A stretch of DNA of 64,000 bases from Streptomyces sp. NBC_01216. Its GTDB lineage: Bacteria; Actinomycetota; Actinomycetes; Streptomycetales; Streptomycetaceae. The stretch is taken from contig NZ_CP108677.1 in the NCBI RefSeq assembly GCF_035994945.1, positions 4,340,001 through 4,404,000 on the forward strand, in the 5' to 3' direction. How positions within the stretch are numbered: the first letter of the stretch is position 1; each line of letters begins with the position of its first letter. Shown in pieces: positions 48,031 to 55,789 of this stretch. Made by a program: the position numbers and the translations under genes. The notes beneath the pieces were generated by a model that saw nothing but the letters and a program-made list of their open reading frames with translations, made no database searches and was not told where the DNA came from.

Positions 48031-48932
48031 CGCCCGAGCCCACCGCGCCCTCCGGCCCCGGGTGCACCCCCGCCGTCCACGACCGGATCACGGCCGCCTT
48101 CACCGACGCCGGGGTCACCGGACAGCTCTACGCCACCGACATCGACACCGGTGCCGGTTGCGCCGTCGCCGCCGACACCCCCACACCCACCGCCAGCGTC
48201 CACAAGCTGTGCCTCGTGGCCACCCTGTATCACGAGGCCGCACACGGCCGCGTCGACCTCGGTCACCCCCTCGACATCCCCGCCGAAGGCCGCTCACCCG
48301 GCTCCACCGGACTCGCCGTCATGCGCGACGCGGCCCGCCTCTCGCTGCGCGACCTCGCCTCCCTCGCCATCGCCGTCAGCGACAACACCGCGGCCGACCT
48401 CCTCTTCGACACACTGGGCCTCGACACCGTCAACGCCTGCATGCGCCGCCTCGGCCTGACGGGCACCATCGCCGTGCAGACCATGCGCCGGCTCTACGCC
48501 ACCCTCCGCGAGGACGCCGGACCAGGTCCCGCCGCCCTCACCGACCCCGCGGCCGTCGGCCGGCTCCGTGCCCTCGACCCCCGACACACCAACCACTCCA
48601 CCCCCCGCGAGACCGCCGCCCTGCTCACCGCCGTCTGGCGCGACGAGGTCTGTGCCGGCGGCTACGGCGAGGAACTGCGCGCCCTCCTCGGACTCCAGGC
48701 GTGGAGCCACCGCCTCGCCGCCGGATTCCCCTTCGACGACGTACGCGTCAGTGGCAAGACCGGCACCCTGCCCACCCTGCGCCACGAGGCCGGCGTCGTC
48801 GAATACCCCGACGGCGGCCGGTACGCCGTCGCCGTCTTCACCCGCGCCGCCACGACCACCGTCACCCTGCCCGCGGCCGACGCCGCCATCGGCCACGCCG
48901 CCCGGATCGCCGTCGACGCCCTGCGCGCCTGA
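48027..48932 (+). CDS. Class A beta-lactamase-like serine hydrolase without signal peptide
   Basis: 301-aa protein with all class A active-site elements: S57-V-H-K60, S118-D-N120, Glu195 in 'STPRETAALL' (position expected for the general base), and K244-T-G246 ('SGKTGTLPT'). There is no Sec or Tat signal; the N-terminus is 'TPEPTAPSGPGCTPAVHDR'. It should therefore stay in the cytoplasm, unlike typical beta-lactamases. Hydrolysis of a cytoplasmic amide or ester is possible. GTG 48027 overlaps the LysR stop. Confidence 0.85.
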   Translation: MTPEPTAPSGPGCTPAVHDRITAAFTDAGVTGQLYATDIDTGAGCAVAADTPTPTASVHKLCLVATLYHEAAHGRVDLGHPLDIPAEGRSPGSTGLAVMRDAARLSLRDLASLAIAVSDNTAADLLFDTLGLDTVNACMRRLGLTGTIAVQTMRRLYATLREDAGPGPAALTDPAAVGRLRALDPRHTNHSTPRETAALLTAVWRDEVCAGGYGEELRALLGLQAWSHRLAAGFPFDDVRVSGKTGTLPTLRHEAGVVEYPDGGRYAVAVFTRAATTTVTLPAADAAIGHAARIAVDALRA

Positions 48933-48933
48933 G

Positions 48934-48964
48934 GGCCTGTCCGTCGAAGGTCACCCGACAGGCC
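48934..48964 (+). terminator. Terminator after beta-lactamase-like gene
   Basis: GGCCTGTC...GACAGGCC, 8-bp arms with a 15-base loop, directly after the stop codon. Confidence 0.6.
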
Positions 48965-48997
48965 GACGGGCTCTGAGCGGACCCGCGGGCACGAGAA

Positions 48998-49025
48998 AGG
49001 CCGCCTCCCCGAAGGAAAGCGGCCT
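48998..49025 (-). terminator. prs terminator
   Basis: AGGCCGC...GCGGCCT, 7-bp arms, 20 bp after the prs stop on the minus strand. Confidence 0.65.
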
Positions 49026-49045
49026 GCCCCGGAATCGCCCGAGGC

Positions 49046-50020
49046 TCAGTGCTCCTCGAAAAGGCTCGTCACCGAACCGTCCTCGAACACCTCACGCACG
49101 GCGCGCGCGATCGTCGGAGCGATCGACAGCACCGTGATCTTGTCCAGCTCCAGAGCACTCGGGTCCGGCAGCGTGTCCGTGAACACGAACTCGCTCACCT
49201 TGGAGTTCTTCAGACGGTCCGCCGCCGGCCCGGACAGGATGCCGTGCGTCGCCGTCACGATCACGTCCTCCGCGCCGTGCGCGAACAGCGCCTCGGCCGC
49301 GGCGCAGATCGTGCCACCCGTGTCGATCATGTCGTCGACCAGGACGCACACCCGGCCCTTCACGTCACCGACGACCTCGTGCACCGTCACCTGGTTGGCG
49401 ACGTCCTTGTCACGGCGCTTGTGCACGATCGCCAGCGGTGCGTCCAGACGGTCGCACCAGCGGTCGGCCACCCGCACCCGGCCCGCGTCCGGGGACACGA
49501 TCGTCAGCTTGTCCCGGTCGACCTTCGCACCCACGTAGTCCGCCAGCACCGGCAGCGCCGACAGGTGGTCCACCGGGCCGTCGAAGAAGCCCTGGATCTG
49601 GTCGGTGTGCAGGTCCACCGTCAGAATCCGGTCCGCGCCCGCCGTCTTCAGCAGGTCCGCGATCAGACGGGCCGAGATCGGCTCACGGCCGCGGTGCTTC
49701 TTGTCCTGACGGGCGTACCCGTACGAGGGGATGATCACGGTGATGCTGCGCGCGGACGCCCGCTTCAGGGCGTCCAGCATGATGAGCTGCTCCATGATCC
49801 ACTTGTTGATCGGAGCCGTGTGGCTCTGGATCAGGAAGCAGTCCGCGCCGCGCGCCGACTCCTGGAAGCGGACGTAGATCTCGCCGTTGGCGAAGTCGAA
49901 AGCCTTGGTCGGCACGAGGCCGACACCCAGCTGGTGCGCGACCTCCTCGGCCAGCTCGGGGTGGGCGCGGCCGGAGAAGAGCATCAGCTTCTTCTCGCCG
50001 GTCGTCTTGATCCCGGTCAC
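49046..50020 (-). CDS. prs: Ribose-phosphate pyrophosphokinase
   Basis: 324-aa PRPP synthetase. Motifs include 'LMLFSGRAHPELAEEVAHQL', 'IQSHTAPINKWIMEQLIMLD', 'VIPSYGYARQDKKHRGREPI' (ATP flap), 'VVSPDAGRVR'-type region ('IVSPDAGRVRVADRWCDRL') and the PRPP loop 'VCVLVDDMIDTGGTICAAAE'. It makes PRPP for nucleotide, His and Trp synthesis. GTG 50020 has GAGGAG upstream. It follows glmU on the same strand after 121 bp, as in most Gram-positives. Confidence 0.97.
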   Translation of the reverse strand: MTGIKTTGEKKLMLFSGRAHPELAEEVAHQLGVGLVPTKAFDFANGEIYVRFQESARGADCFLIQSHTAPINKWIMEQLIMLDALKRASARSITVIIPSYGYARQDKKHRGREPISARLIADLLKTAGADRILTVDLHTDQIQGFFDGPVDHLSALPVLADYVGAKVDRDKLTIVSPDAGRVRVADRWCDRLDAPLAIVHKRRDKDVANQVTVHEVVGDVKGRVCVLVDDMIDTGGTICAAAEALFAHGAEDVIVTATHGILSGPAADRLKNSKVSEFVFTDTLPDPSALELDKITVLSIAPTIARAVREVFEDGSVTSLFEEH

Positions 50021-50141
50021 AGCACTGTCTCCTCGGACGTGTTGTCTGGCCGCGAATCCCGCGCTCCCGTGCGCGTGTGCGGGCCAGCCGAATTTGTGTG
50101 CACGTATCACGGTACGCCGAGTTCGACGCACTCGTTTCCGG

Positions 50142-51590
50142 TCAGCTTTCGCCGGTGGAAGCCCCGGTGGTCGACTGGGCGGCCTGCGCGGCGGCGCTTC
50201 CGGGCCGCTTCCGGGCCACCCAACCCTCGATATTCCGCTGCTGGCCCCGGGCGACGGCGAGTGAACCGGCCGGGACGTCCTTGGTGATCACGGACCCGGC
50301 CGCGGTGTAGGCGCCGTCCCCGATGGTGATGGGCGCCACAAACATGTTGTCCGAGCCGGTCCGGCAGTGTGAACCGATCGTGGTGTGGTGCTTCGCCTCG
50401 CCGTCGTAGTTCACGAACACGCTCGCGGCGCCGATGTTCGTGAAGTCGCCGATGGTCGCGTCACCCACGTAGGAGAGGTGCGGGACCTTCGTGCCCTCGC
50501 CGATCGTGGCGTTCTTCATCTCCACGTACGTGCCGGCCTTCGCCTTCGGCCCGAGGGTCGTCCCCGGACGCAGGTAGGCGAAGGGGCCCGCCAGGGCGCC
50601 GTCACCGATCACGGCCGAATCCGCGACCGTGTTGTCCACCCGCGCCCCCCGGCCGACGCGCGTGTCCTTCAGCCGGGAGTTCGGGCCGACCTCGGCGTCC
50701 TCGCCGAGGTGCGTCGTGCCGAGCAGCTGCGTACCCGGGTGGATCACGGCGTCCCGCTCGAAGGTCACGGTCACGTCCACCAGGACCGAGGACGGGTCGA
50801 CCACCGTCACGCCCGCCGTCATCGCGCGCTCCAGCAGGTGCCGGTTCAGCAGCGTGCGGGCCTCGGCCAGCTGGACCCGGTTGTTGATGCCCAGGATCTC
50901 CCGGTGGTCACCGGCCGGCGACGCGCCGACCCGGTGACCCGCCTCGCGCAGGATGGACAGGACGTCGGTGAGGTACTCCTCGCCCTGGCTGTTGTCCGTC
51001 CGCACCTTGCCGAGCGCGTCGGCGAGCAGCCGCCCGTCGAAGGCGAACACGCCGGAGTTGATCTCCTTCACGGCGCGCTGCGCCTCGGAGGCGTCCTTGT
51101 GCTCCACGATCGCGGTCACGGCGCCGGTGGCCTCGTCCCGCACGATCCGCCCGTAGCCGGTGGCGTCCGGCACCTCGGCGGTCAGCACGGTGACGGCGTT
51201 GGCGTCGGCCGTATGGGTGGCGGCGAGGCCGCGCAGCGTCTCGCCGGACAGCAGCGGCGTGTCGCCGCAGACGACGACGACCGTGCCGTCGGGGGTCTGC
51301 TCCAGCTCTTCGAGCGCGATGCGGACGGCGTGCCCGGTGCCGTTCTGCTCGTACTGCACGGCGGTGCGGGTGCCGGCGTAGTGCGCGTCGAGATGGGCGG
51401 TGACCTGCTCGCGTGCGTGGCCGACGACCACGACGAGGTGCTCGGGCTCCAGCTCCCGCGCGGCGGAGACCACGTGTCCGACGAGCGAGCGCCCGGCGAT
51501 TTCGTGCAGGACCTTGGGGGTCTTCGACTTCATGCGGGTGCCCTCACCCGCTGCGAGGACGACGACGGCTGCCGGGCGGTTGGCGCTCAC
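50142..51590 (-). CDS. glmU: Bifunctional GlcNAc-1-P uridylyltransferase / GlcN-1-P acetyltransferase
   Basis: 482-aa GlmU that makes UDP-GlcNAc. The N-terminal pyrophosphorylase domain (1-230) carries 'VVVLAAGEGTRMKSKTPKVL'. The C-terminal left-handed beta-helix acetyltransferase (about 255-460) has hexapeptide repeats and 'YVGDATIGDFTNIGAASVFV', 'NYDGEAKHHTTIGSHCRTGS'. A Ser/Ala-rich tail follows. GTG 51590 (VSANRPAAVVV) has GAAGGG upstream. It is separated from tRNA-Gln by a hairpin. Confidence 0.97.
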   Translation of the reverse strand: MSANRPAAVVVLAAGEGTRMKSKTPKVLHEIAGRSLVGHVVSAARELEPEHLVVVVGHAREQVTAHLDAHYAGTRTAVQYEQNGTGHAVRIALEELEQTPDGTVVVVCGDTPLLSGETLRGLAATHTADANAVTVLTAEVPDATGYGRIVRDEATGAVTAIVEHKDASEAQRAVKEINSGVFAFDGRLLADALGKVRTDNSQGEEYLTDVLSILREAGHRVGASPAGDHREILGINNRVQLAEARTLLNRHLLERAMTAGVTVVDPSSVLVDVTVTFERDAVIHPGTQLLGTTHLGEDAEVGPNSRLKDTRVGRGARVDNTVADSAVIGDGALAGPFAYLRPGTTLGPKAKAGTYVEMKNATIGEGTKVPHLSYVGDATIGDFTNIGAASVFVNYDGEAKHHTTIGSHCRTGSDNMFVAPITIGDGAYTAAGSVITKDVPAGSLAVARGQQRNIEGWVARKRPGSAAAQAAQSTTGASTGES

Positions 51591-51661
51591 GGGTGTGCCC
51601 TTCGGCTTCGGTGGGTGGACCACCGAAGGATACCGGGGGGGTCCGGGGCGGACATGAGTAA

Positions 51662-51688
51662 GGGTCCCGACCGGCGAGGTCGGGACCC
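51662..51688 (-). terminator. Terminator of tRNA-Gln
   Basis: Perfect 11-bp inverted repeat GGGTCCCGACC-GGCGA-GGTCGGGACCC, 26 bp beyond the tRNA 3' end and before glmU. Confidence 0.8.
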
Positions 51689-51713
51689 GGAGCGCCGCCA
51701 TGGGCGAAATGGC

Positions 51714-51784
51714 TCCCCCGCCAGGACTCGAACCCGGACATAAGGCACCAAAAGCCTCAGTGCTGCCAATTACACCACAGGGGA
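51714..51784 (-). tRNA. tRNA-Gln (anticodon UUG)
   Basis: 71-nt tRNA on the minus strand. The acceptor stem TCCCCTG pairs with CGGGGGA (one G-T). The anticodon loop TTTTGGT gives UUG. The T-arm contains GGTTCGAGTCC. CCA is not encoded. It lies directly upstream of glmU, as in other Streptomyces. Only one copy is present here. Confidence 0.95.
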
Positions 51785-52039
51785 TCAAAGCCGACAGAGC
51801 CGGACATCTGGTCAGGTCGTCGGATGGCCACCCCACACTATGCCGTACCGAGCCCGTTCCACGCGACGGTGAAACCTGCCACCCCGGACCGGGCCCCGCC
51901 GCGTCCCCGCGCACCGTCCGCACCGCGCCGGGCGCCGCGCGGCCCCTACCTCCCCAGCCCGGACGCGGCCCTGACCGGGGGAGCACCGCGGCCCTCGCTC
52001 ACCGGAAAACGGGTCGCGGGCGCCCGTAGGGTGGATGGC

Positions 52040-53365
52040 ATGACCGCAACGGGGGCACACCGGGACGCGGCGGGCACGCCCGCCCGCGGCTGGTGGTGGT
52101 GGGGAAGACGGCGCAGCGCGGTGCTCGACATCGGGCTCGCTCTGATGTCGGCGCTGGAGTGCGCGCTCGAGGGTGTCGGCTTCGCCGGCAAGGCCGGGCT
52201 GCCCGTGCCGCTGGGGGTGCTGTTCGGGCTGTCCGTGGGGTCCGTGCTGCTGGTGCGGCGGAAGTGGCCGATCGCCGTCGTGCTCGTCTCGATCGCCGTC
52301 GCGCCGGCGGAGATGGGCTACCTGATGGGGATGGTCGGCCTGTACACGCTCGCCGCCTCGGAGGTGCCCCGCCGGATCACGGCGGCGCTGGCGGGTATGT
52401 CGACGGTCGCCGTGTTCCTCGTGACCATGGTGCGGCTGCGCCAGGACATCACACAGGCCGACGCCGGCCGGCAGGACTTCGATCCCAGTGGCTGGTACGT
52501 CCCGGTCGTGTCCCTCTTCATGACGCTGGGGCTCAACGCCCCGCCGGTGCTGACCGGCCTCTACGTCGGCGCTCGGCGGCGGCTCATGGAGAGCCTGCGG
52601 GAGCGGGCCGACAGCCTGGAGCAGGAGCTGTCGTCGTTGGCGGACCGGGCCGAGCAGCGGGCGCAGTGGGCGCGGCAGGAGGAGCGGACGAGGATCGCGC
52701 GGGAGATGCACGACGTGGTGGCCCACCGGGTGTCGCTGATGGTGGTGCACGCGGCGGCCCTGCAGGCGGTGGCGTTGAAGGACCCGCAGAAGGCGGTGAG
52801 GAACGCGGCGCTGGTGGGGGACATGGGCCGACAGGCGTTGAGCGAGCTGAGGGAGATGCTCGGGGTGCTGCGGGAGGACGTTCCCGCGGGGGCGCCGTCG
52901 GCCGTTCCGCTGGCCGCGGTGGGGCGGGCCGCCGCGGCGGCCGCGGAGGCGGCTTCGGAGGACGGTCCGTGTCTGGACGCCCTGGAGGCACTGGTGGAGC
53001 AGTCCCGGGCGGCGGGCGTCGTCGTGGAGCTCACGGTGCTGGGCGAGGCGCGGGCGTACGGGGCGGAGGTCGAGCGGACCGCGTACCGGGTGGTGCAGGA
53101 GGCGCTCACCAATGTGCACAAGCACGCGGCGGGCGCGAAGGTCGTGGTGCGGCTCGCCCATCGCGAGGCGGAGGTGGCCATGCAGGTGGAGAACGGTCCT
53201 TGCGACGCGGCGGTGGCCGACGCGCGGCTGCCGAGCGGGGGGAACGGTCTGGTGGGGATGCGGGAGCGGGTGACGCGTCTGGGGGGTGTGTTCGTGTCGG
53301 GTCCCACGGACGCGGGGGGCTTCCGGGTGTCGGCGGTGCTGCCCGCGACGGGGCGGGCGGCGTGA
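52040..53365 (+). CDS. Orphan NarL-type sensor histidine kinase
   Basis: 441-aa HisKA_3/HATPase kinase. The N-terminal half has four to five membrane helices (about 30-185) and no large extracellular domain. A coiled coil ('SLEQELSSLADRAEQRAQWA') leads to the phosphorylated His224 in 'RIAREMHDVVAHRVSLMVVH'. The ATPase part has N-box 'QEALTNVHKHAAGAKV' and G-box 'NGLVGMRERVTRLGGVFV'. No response regulator is adjacent; LuxR-type regulators at 33.4 and 37.8 kb are possible but unproven partners. ATG 52040 follows TAGGGTGGAT. The 255 bp upstream show nothing beyond a leader. Confidence 0.9.
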   Translation: MTATGAHRDAAGTPARGWWWWGRRRSAVLDIGLALMSALECALEGVGFAGKAGLPVPLGVLFGLSVGSVLLVRRKWPIAVVLVSIAVAPAEMGYLMGMVGLYTLAASEVPRRITAALAGMSTVAVFLVTMVRLRQDITQADAGRQDFDPSGWYVPVVSLFMTLGLNAPPVLTGLYVGARRRLMESLRERADSLEQELSSLADRAEQRAQWARQEERTRIAREMHDVVAHRVSLMVVHAAALQAVALKDPQKAVRNAALVGDMGRQALSELREMLGVLREDVPAGAPSAVPLAAVGRAAAAAAEAASEDGPCLDALEALVEQSRAAGVVVELTVLGEARAYGAEVERTAYRVVQEALTNVHKHAAGAKVVVRLAHREAEVAMQVENGPCDAAVADARLPSGGNGLVGMRERVTRLGGVFVSGPTDAGGFRVSAVLPATGRAA

Positions 53366-53474
53366 CATCACCGGTGTGACATCACCTGCGTGGCATGACG
53401 TGAGGCGGCGTGACGTGCGGCGGCATGAGGTGACGGCGCCGGGGAGGCGCGCGCGGACGGCTCGGAGGCACCCA

Positions 53475-53537
53475 CACCCGTGACCCGGTGCGGGCCGGAC
53501 GCTGTTGGTGCGTCCGGGCCGCACCGGGTCACGGGTG
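53475..53537. terminator. Very long bidirectional terminator
   Basis: 27-bp arms (53475-53501 and 53511-53537) with one mismatch and a 9-base loop. The right arm ends one base before the stop of the converging SUKH-3 gene. It closes the toxin/immunity island on its left side. Confidence 0.88.
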
Positions 53538-53538
53538 G

Positions 53539-54030
53539 TCAGCCCGTGGTGAGCCGGGCCGGCTGGGAGCCGGTGACGAGGGTCGCGAGGGCGGCGTCGA
53601 CGTCCTGGCCGAGGAACCAGTCCCCGGTGTGGTCGAGGCTGTAGACCCGGCCTTCCTGGTCTATCGCGAGGACGGCGCGGTGCTCGTCCTCCTCGCCCAG
53701 GGGGGAGATCTCGGTGTCCAGGGCGCGCCCCAGGTCGGAGAGCGTGCGGGCGAGGTGCAGGCCGGCCAGGGGGTCGAAGCTGACGGTCGCGGGGGCGATC
53801 TGGCGGCCGCTGCCGGGCGCGGTGAGGCGCAGGCCGCCGAATTCGGCCCATGCCTCGACGGCCGCGGGGAAGACGCTGTGCCGGTGTCCGGCGGGCGAGG
53901 TGTGGGCGCGCAGCGCGTCGGCCCACTCTTCGGCGATCTTGATGTCCCAGCGGCCGGGCCGCCAGCCGGCTTCGCGGAGCGCGGCGTCGACGTTGACCGG
54001 GAATCGGGTGGTGCTCAGATGGTCGGGCAT
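53539..54030 (-). CDS. SUKH-3 family immunity-like protein
   Basis: 163-aa soluble protein that I read as SUKH-3: an early 'FPVNVDAALREAGWRPGRWD' segment (L-x2-A-G-W-x-P-G-R is typical), 'FPAAVEAWAEFGGLRLTAPG' (the E-F-G-G-L step), and a C-terminal 'GRVYSLDHTGDWFLGQDVDA' (family-typical 'D-x-x-G-x-W-x-L-G'). SUKH proteins neutralise toxins of polymorphic systems. It starts 11 bp after the stop of the YwqJ-like deaminase gene, with no clear ribosome binding site, so translation is probably coupled. Natural reading: immunity partner of that deaminase. Confidence 0.82.
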   Translation of the reverse strand: MPDHLSTTRFPVNVDAALREAGWRPGRWDIKIAEEWADALRAHTSPAGHRHSVFPAAVEAWAEFGGLRLTAPGSGRQIAPATVSFDPLAGLHLARTLSDLGRALDTEISPLGEEDEHRAVLAIDQEGRVYSLDHTGDWFLGQDVDAALATLVTGSQPARLTTG

Positions 54031-54041
54031 TTCAGGTGCAG

Positions 54042-54551
54042 TCAGCCGTTCTCGACGGTCGAGGTGGGATCGACGGTGCGCACGCCGAAGTGGGCGAGCA
54101 GCGCCGTGCAGGAGCGGCAGGGCGCCGCGTAGCTGCCGTGCAGCGGGTCGCCGTCCTCGCGGATGCGGCGGGCGGTGAGTTTGGCCTGTTTGAGTGAGCG
54201 GCGTGCCTCGCCGGCGGTGAGCGGCTTGCGCTGGGCGCGTCTGGAGCGGCCGGTCTCGGTGGCGGTCAGGTGACGGGAGAGCAGGATCGCTTCCGGGCAG
54301 CGGCCCGTGAAGCGTTCGCGCTGTCCGCTGGTGAGGGTGTCCAGGAAGTCCTGGACGAGCGGGTGCAGGACGGGCGGCTGGTCACCCCGGCCCGCGGTGC
54401 AGGTCAGGGTCTCGCCGCGCACGGAGAGCGCGGCACCGACCGTGGGGAGGATTCCGTCGCGGCGGAAACGCAGTATCGGTGTCCGGGCGGGCTCGGTGCT
54501 GCTCCAGTTGAGGCGTGGATCACCCTGGGTGGGTGGTGGTGCTGCGTGCAT
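54042..54551 (-). CDS. YwqJ-related deaminase-fold protein
   Basis: 169-aa protein. Deaminase signatures are 'GRCPEAILLSRHL' (C85-P-E87, catalytic Glu region) and 'GSYAAPCRSCTALLAHFGV' (P-C145-x2-C148, zinc Cys pair with the following hydrophobic helix), as in YwqJ-like members of polymorphic toxin systems. The family acts on nucleic acids or nucleotides. There is no signal peptide and no long N-terminal delivery region; free-standing deaminases of this kind are known in Streptomyces. ATG 54551 follows GGAGGGGAAG. It is first gene of a minus-strand pair with SUKH-3 and divergent from the WHH-SUKH gene. Confidence 0.78.
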   Translation of the reverse strand: MHAAPPPTQGDPRLNWSSTEPARTPILRFRRDGILPTVGAALSVRGETLTCTAGRGDQPPVLHPLVQDFLDTLTSGQRERFTGRCPEAILLSRHLTATETGRSRRAQRKPLTAGEARRSLKQAKLTARRIREDGDPLHGSYAAPCRSCTALLAHFGVRTVDPTSTVENG

Positions 54552-54672
54552 GGTGCCTGTCTTCCCCTCCGCGCAATCCCCCGAGTTGCTGGACCAGAGT
54601 GCCAAACACGGTGCCTCATGTGGAAGCTGGGTAGCGGAAAGGTGCCTTCGGTGTGTCGGAACCATCGCCGTT

Positions 54673-54701
54673 GTGTCATGCGGACGTGACACGTGGTCAC
54701 G
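54673..54701. promoter_or_regulatory. Interleaved TGACAC/GTGTCA dyads in the divergent toxin promoter
   Basis: GTGTCA (54673-54678) pairs with TGACAC (54687-54692), and the overlapping CGTGAC-ACGTG-GTCACG (54685-54701) is a second dyad. They lie midway in the 244-bp space between the divergent deaminase and WHH-SUKH genes, where one regulator could control both. A TAGTCT hexamer (54750-54755) could be the -10 for the plus-strand unit. Confidence 0.5.
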
Positions 54702-54795
54702 GTGGCCGCCGGGACGGATCGGGCCGGGTCACGGGCTCGCGGCACCGCTTAGTCTGTGCGGAAGCAGCCAGCAGCCAGCGCAGGGGGCAACCGCC

Positions 54796-55782
54796 ATGAC
54801 GACAGGTCGGCTCGGGCAGTCAGCCGCGCCACCGAACGCGGCCTACGCCGGGCAGGTCGTGCATTTCCCGGACCCGGTCCGGGCCTCCCGGCACCCCAGA
54901 GGGGTGCGGGTGGACGAGCAGGGCTACCCGGACTTCTCGCCGTACGCGCGGGCGGCGGCGGAGATCGCCGAACCGCCCGAGGGATTCGGTGTCGACGAGC
55001 TGCGGCTGACGGACTACGTGTCGGCGAACGCGACGCTGGCCGCCACCGGCCACGCGTTGTGGGACACGGTCCCCTCCGTGGCGACGCCGCACGGCTGGAC
55101 CTGGCATCACGTGGCGGGCAGCCGTCGTATGGAGCTGATCCCGGTCGAGGTGAAGGCGCTGCTGCGCCATCACGGCGGGGTCGCGACGGCGGCGGTCGAC
55201 CAGGGCAAGCGGGGCACCCGTCCGCTCCAGGAGACGCGGCCGGTGCACTTCGGGCTCCCGAAGGGCCGGATGTCGGTGACCGAGCAGCAACTGCTGGGCG
55301 TGGAGGAGGATCTGGGCTACCGCCTGCCGGGCGCGTACCGGTCCTTCCTGAAGGCGGCGGGTGGCTGCGCGCCGGTCGGGGCGGCACTCGACGCGGAGCT
55401 CGGCCTGCTGGTGGACCAGCCGTTCTTCACGGTGCGCGAGGAGGCGGGGGTCAACGACCTCGTCTACGTCAACAAGTGTCTGCGGGATCACCTGACGAAG
55501 GACTACCTGGGGGTGGCGTTCGTCCAGGGCGGCATTCTCGCGGTGAAGGTGAAGGGAACGGCCGTGGGCACGGTCTGGTTCTGCGCCTACGACGACGCGC
55601 GGGACCAGGACGGCTGGAGCGTGAACGAGCGGGTGGAGCGTCTGCTGCTGCCGTGCGGTGACGACTTCGACGGGTTCCTGCAGCGGCTGGCGGGCAATCC
55701 GCCGGAGCTGGAGACCGTCGCGAACCTGATGGTGGACGGCGGCTTCGCGCGCGTCGTGTCCGCCGTTCCGGTGGGGGAGTGA
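54796..55782 (+). CDS. WHH-type nuclease-like domain fused to SMI1/KNR4 (SUKH-1) domain
   Basis: 328-aa soluble protein. The N-terminal part (about 20-150) looks like a WHH/HNH-superfamily toxin nuclease: 'FPDPVRASRHPRGVRVDEQG' (typical pretoxin lead), 'GHALWDTVPSVATPHGWTWH', then H-V-A-G with 'RRMELIPVEVKALLRHHGGV', giving W101-T-W-H-H105 and H125-H-G-G. The C-terminal part (about 158-328) is a SMI1/KNR4 SUKH-1 immunity domain: 'VTEQQLLGVEEDLGYRLPGA', then 'YRSFLKAAGGCAPVG'. Toxin and antidote in one chain would keep the nuclease silent. ATG 54796 follows AGGGGG. It is co-directional with the next gene, 7 bp away. Confidence 0.8.
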   Translation: MTTGRLGQSAAPPNAAYAGQVVHFPDPVRASRHPRGVRVDEQGYPDFSPYARAAAEIAEPPEGFGVDELRLTDYVSANATLAATGHALWDTVPSVATPHGWTWHHVAGSRRMELIPVEVKALLRHHGGVATAAVDQGKRGTRPLQETRPVHFGLPKGRMSVTEQQLLGVEEDLGYRLPGAYRSFLKAAGGCAPVGAALDAELGLLVDQPFFTVREEAGVNDLVYVNKCLRDHLTKDYLGVAFVQGGILAVKVKGTAVGTVWFCAYDDARDQDGWSVNERVERLLLPCGDDFDGFLQRLAGNPPELETVANLMVDGGFARVVSAVPVGE

Positions 55783-55789
55783 GCTGACT

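Noticed and set aside
44972..48976. 1334-codon plus-strand open frame
   Set aside because: It runs antisense to pth and rplY and out of frame with the LysR/beta-lactamase genes. Composition is Arg/Pro/Ser runs typical of a GC-rich shadow frame.
51785..52039. Second tRNA-Gln copy beside the first
   Set aside because: Some Streptomyces have tandem copies, but no second cloverleaf or TTCGA arm was found here.
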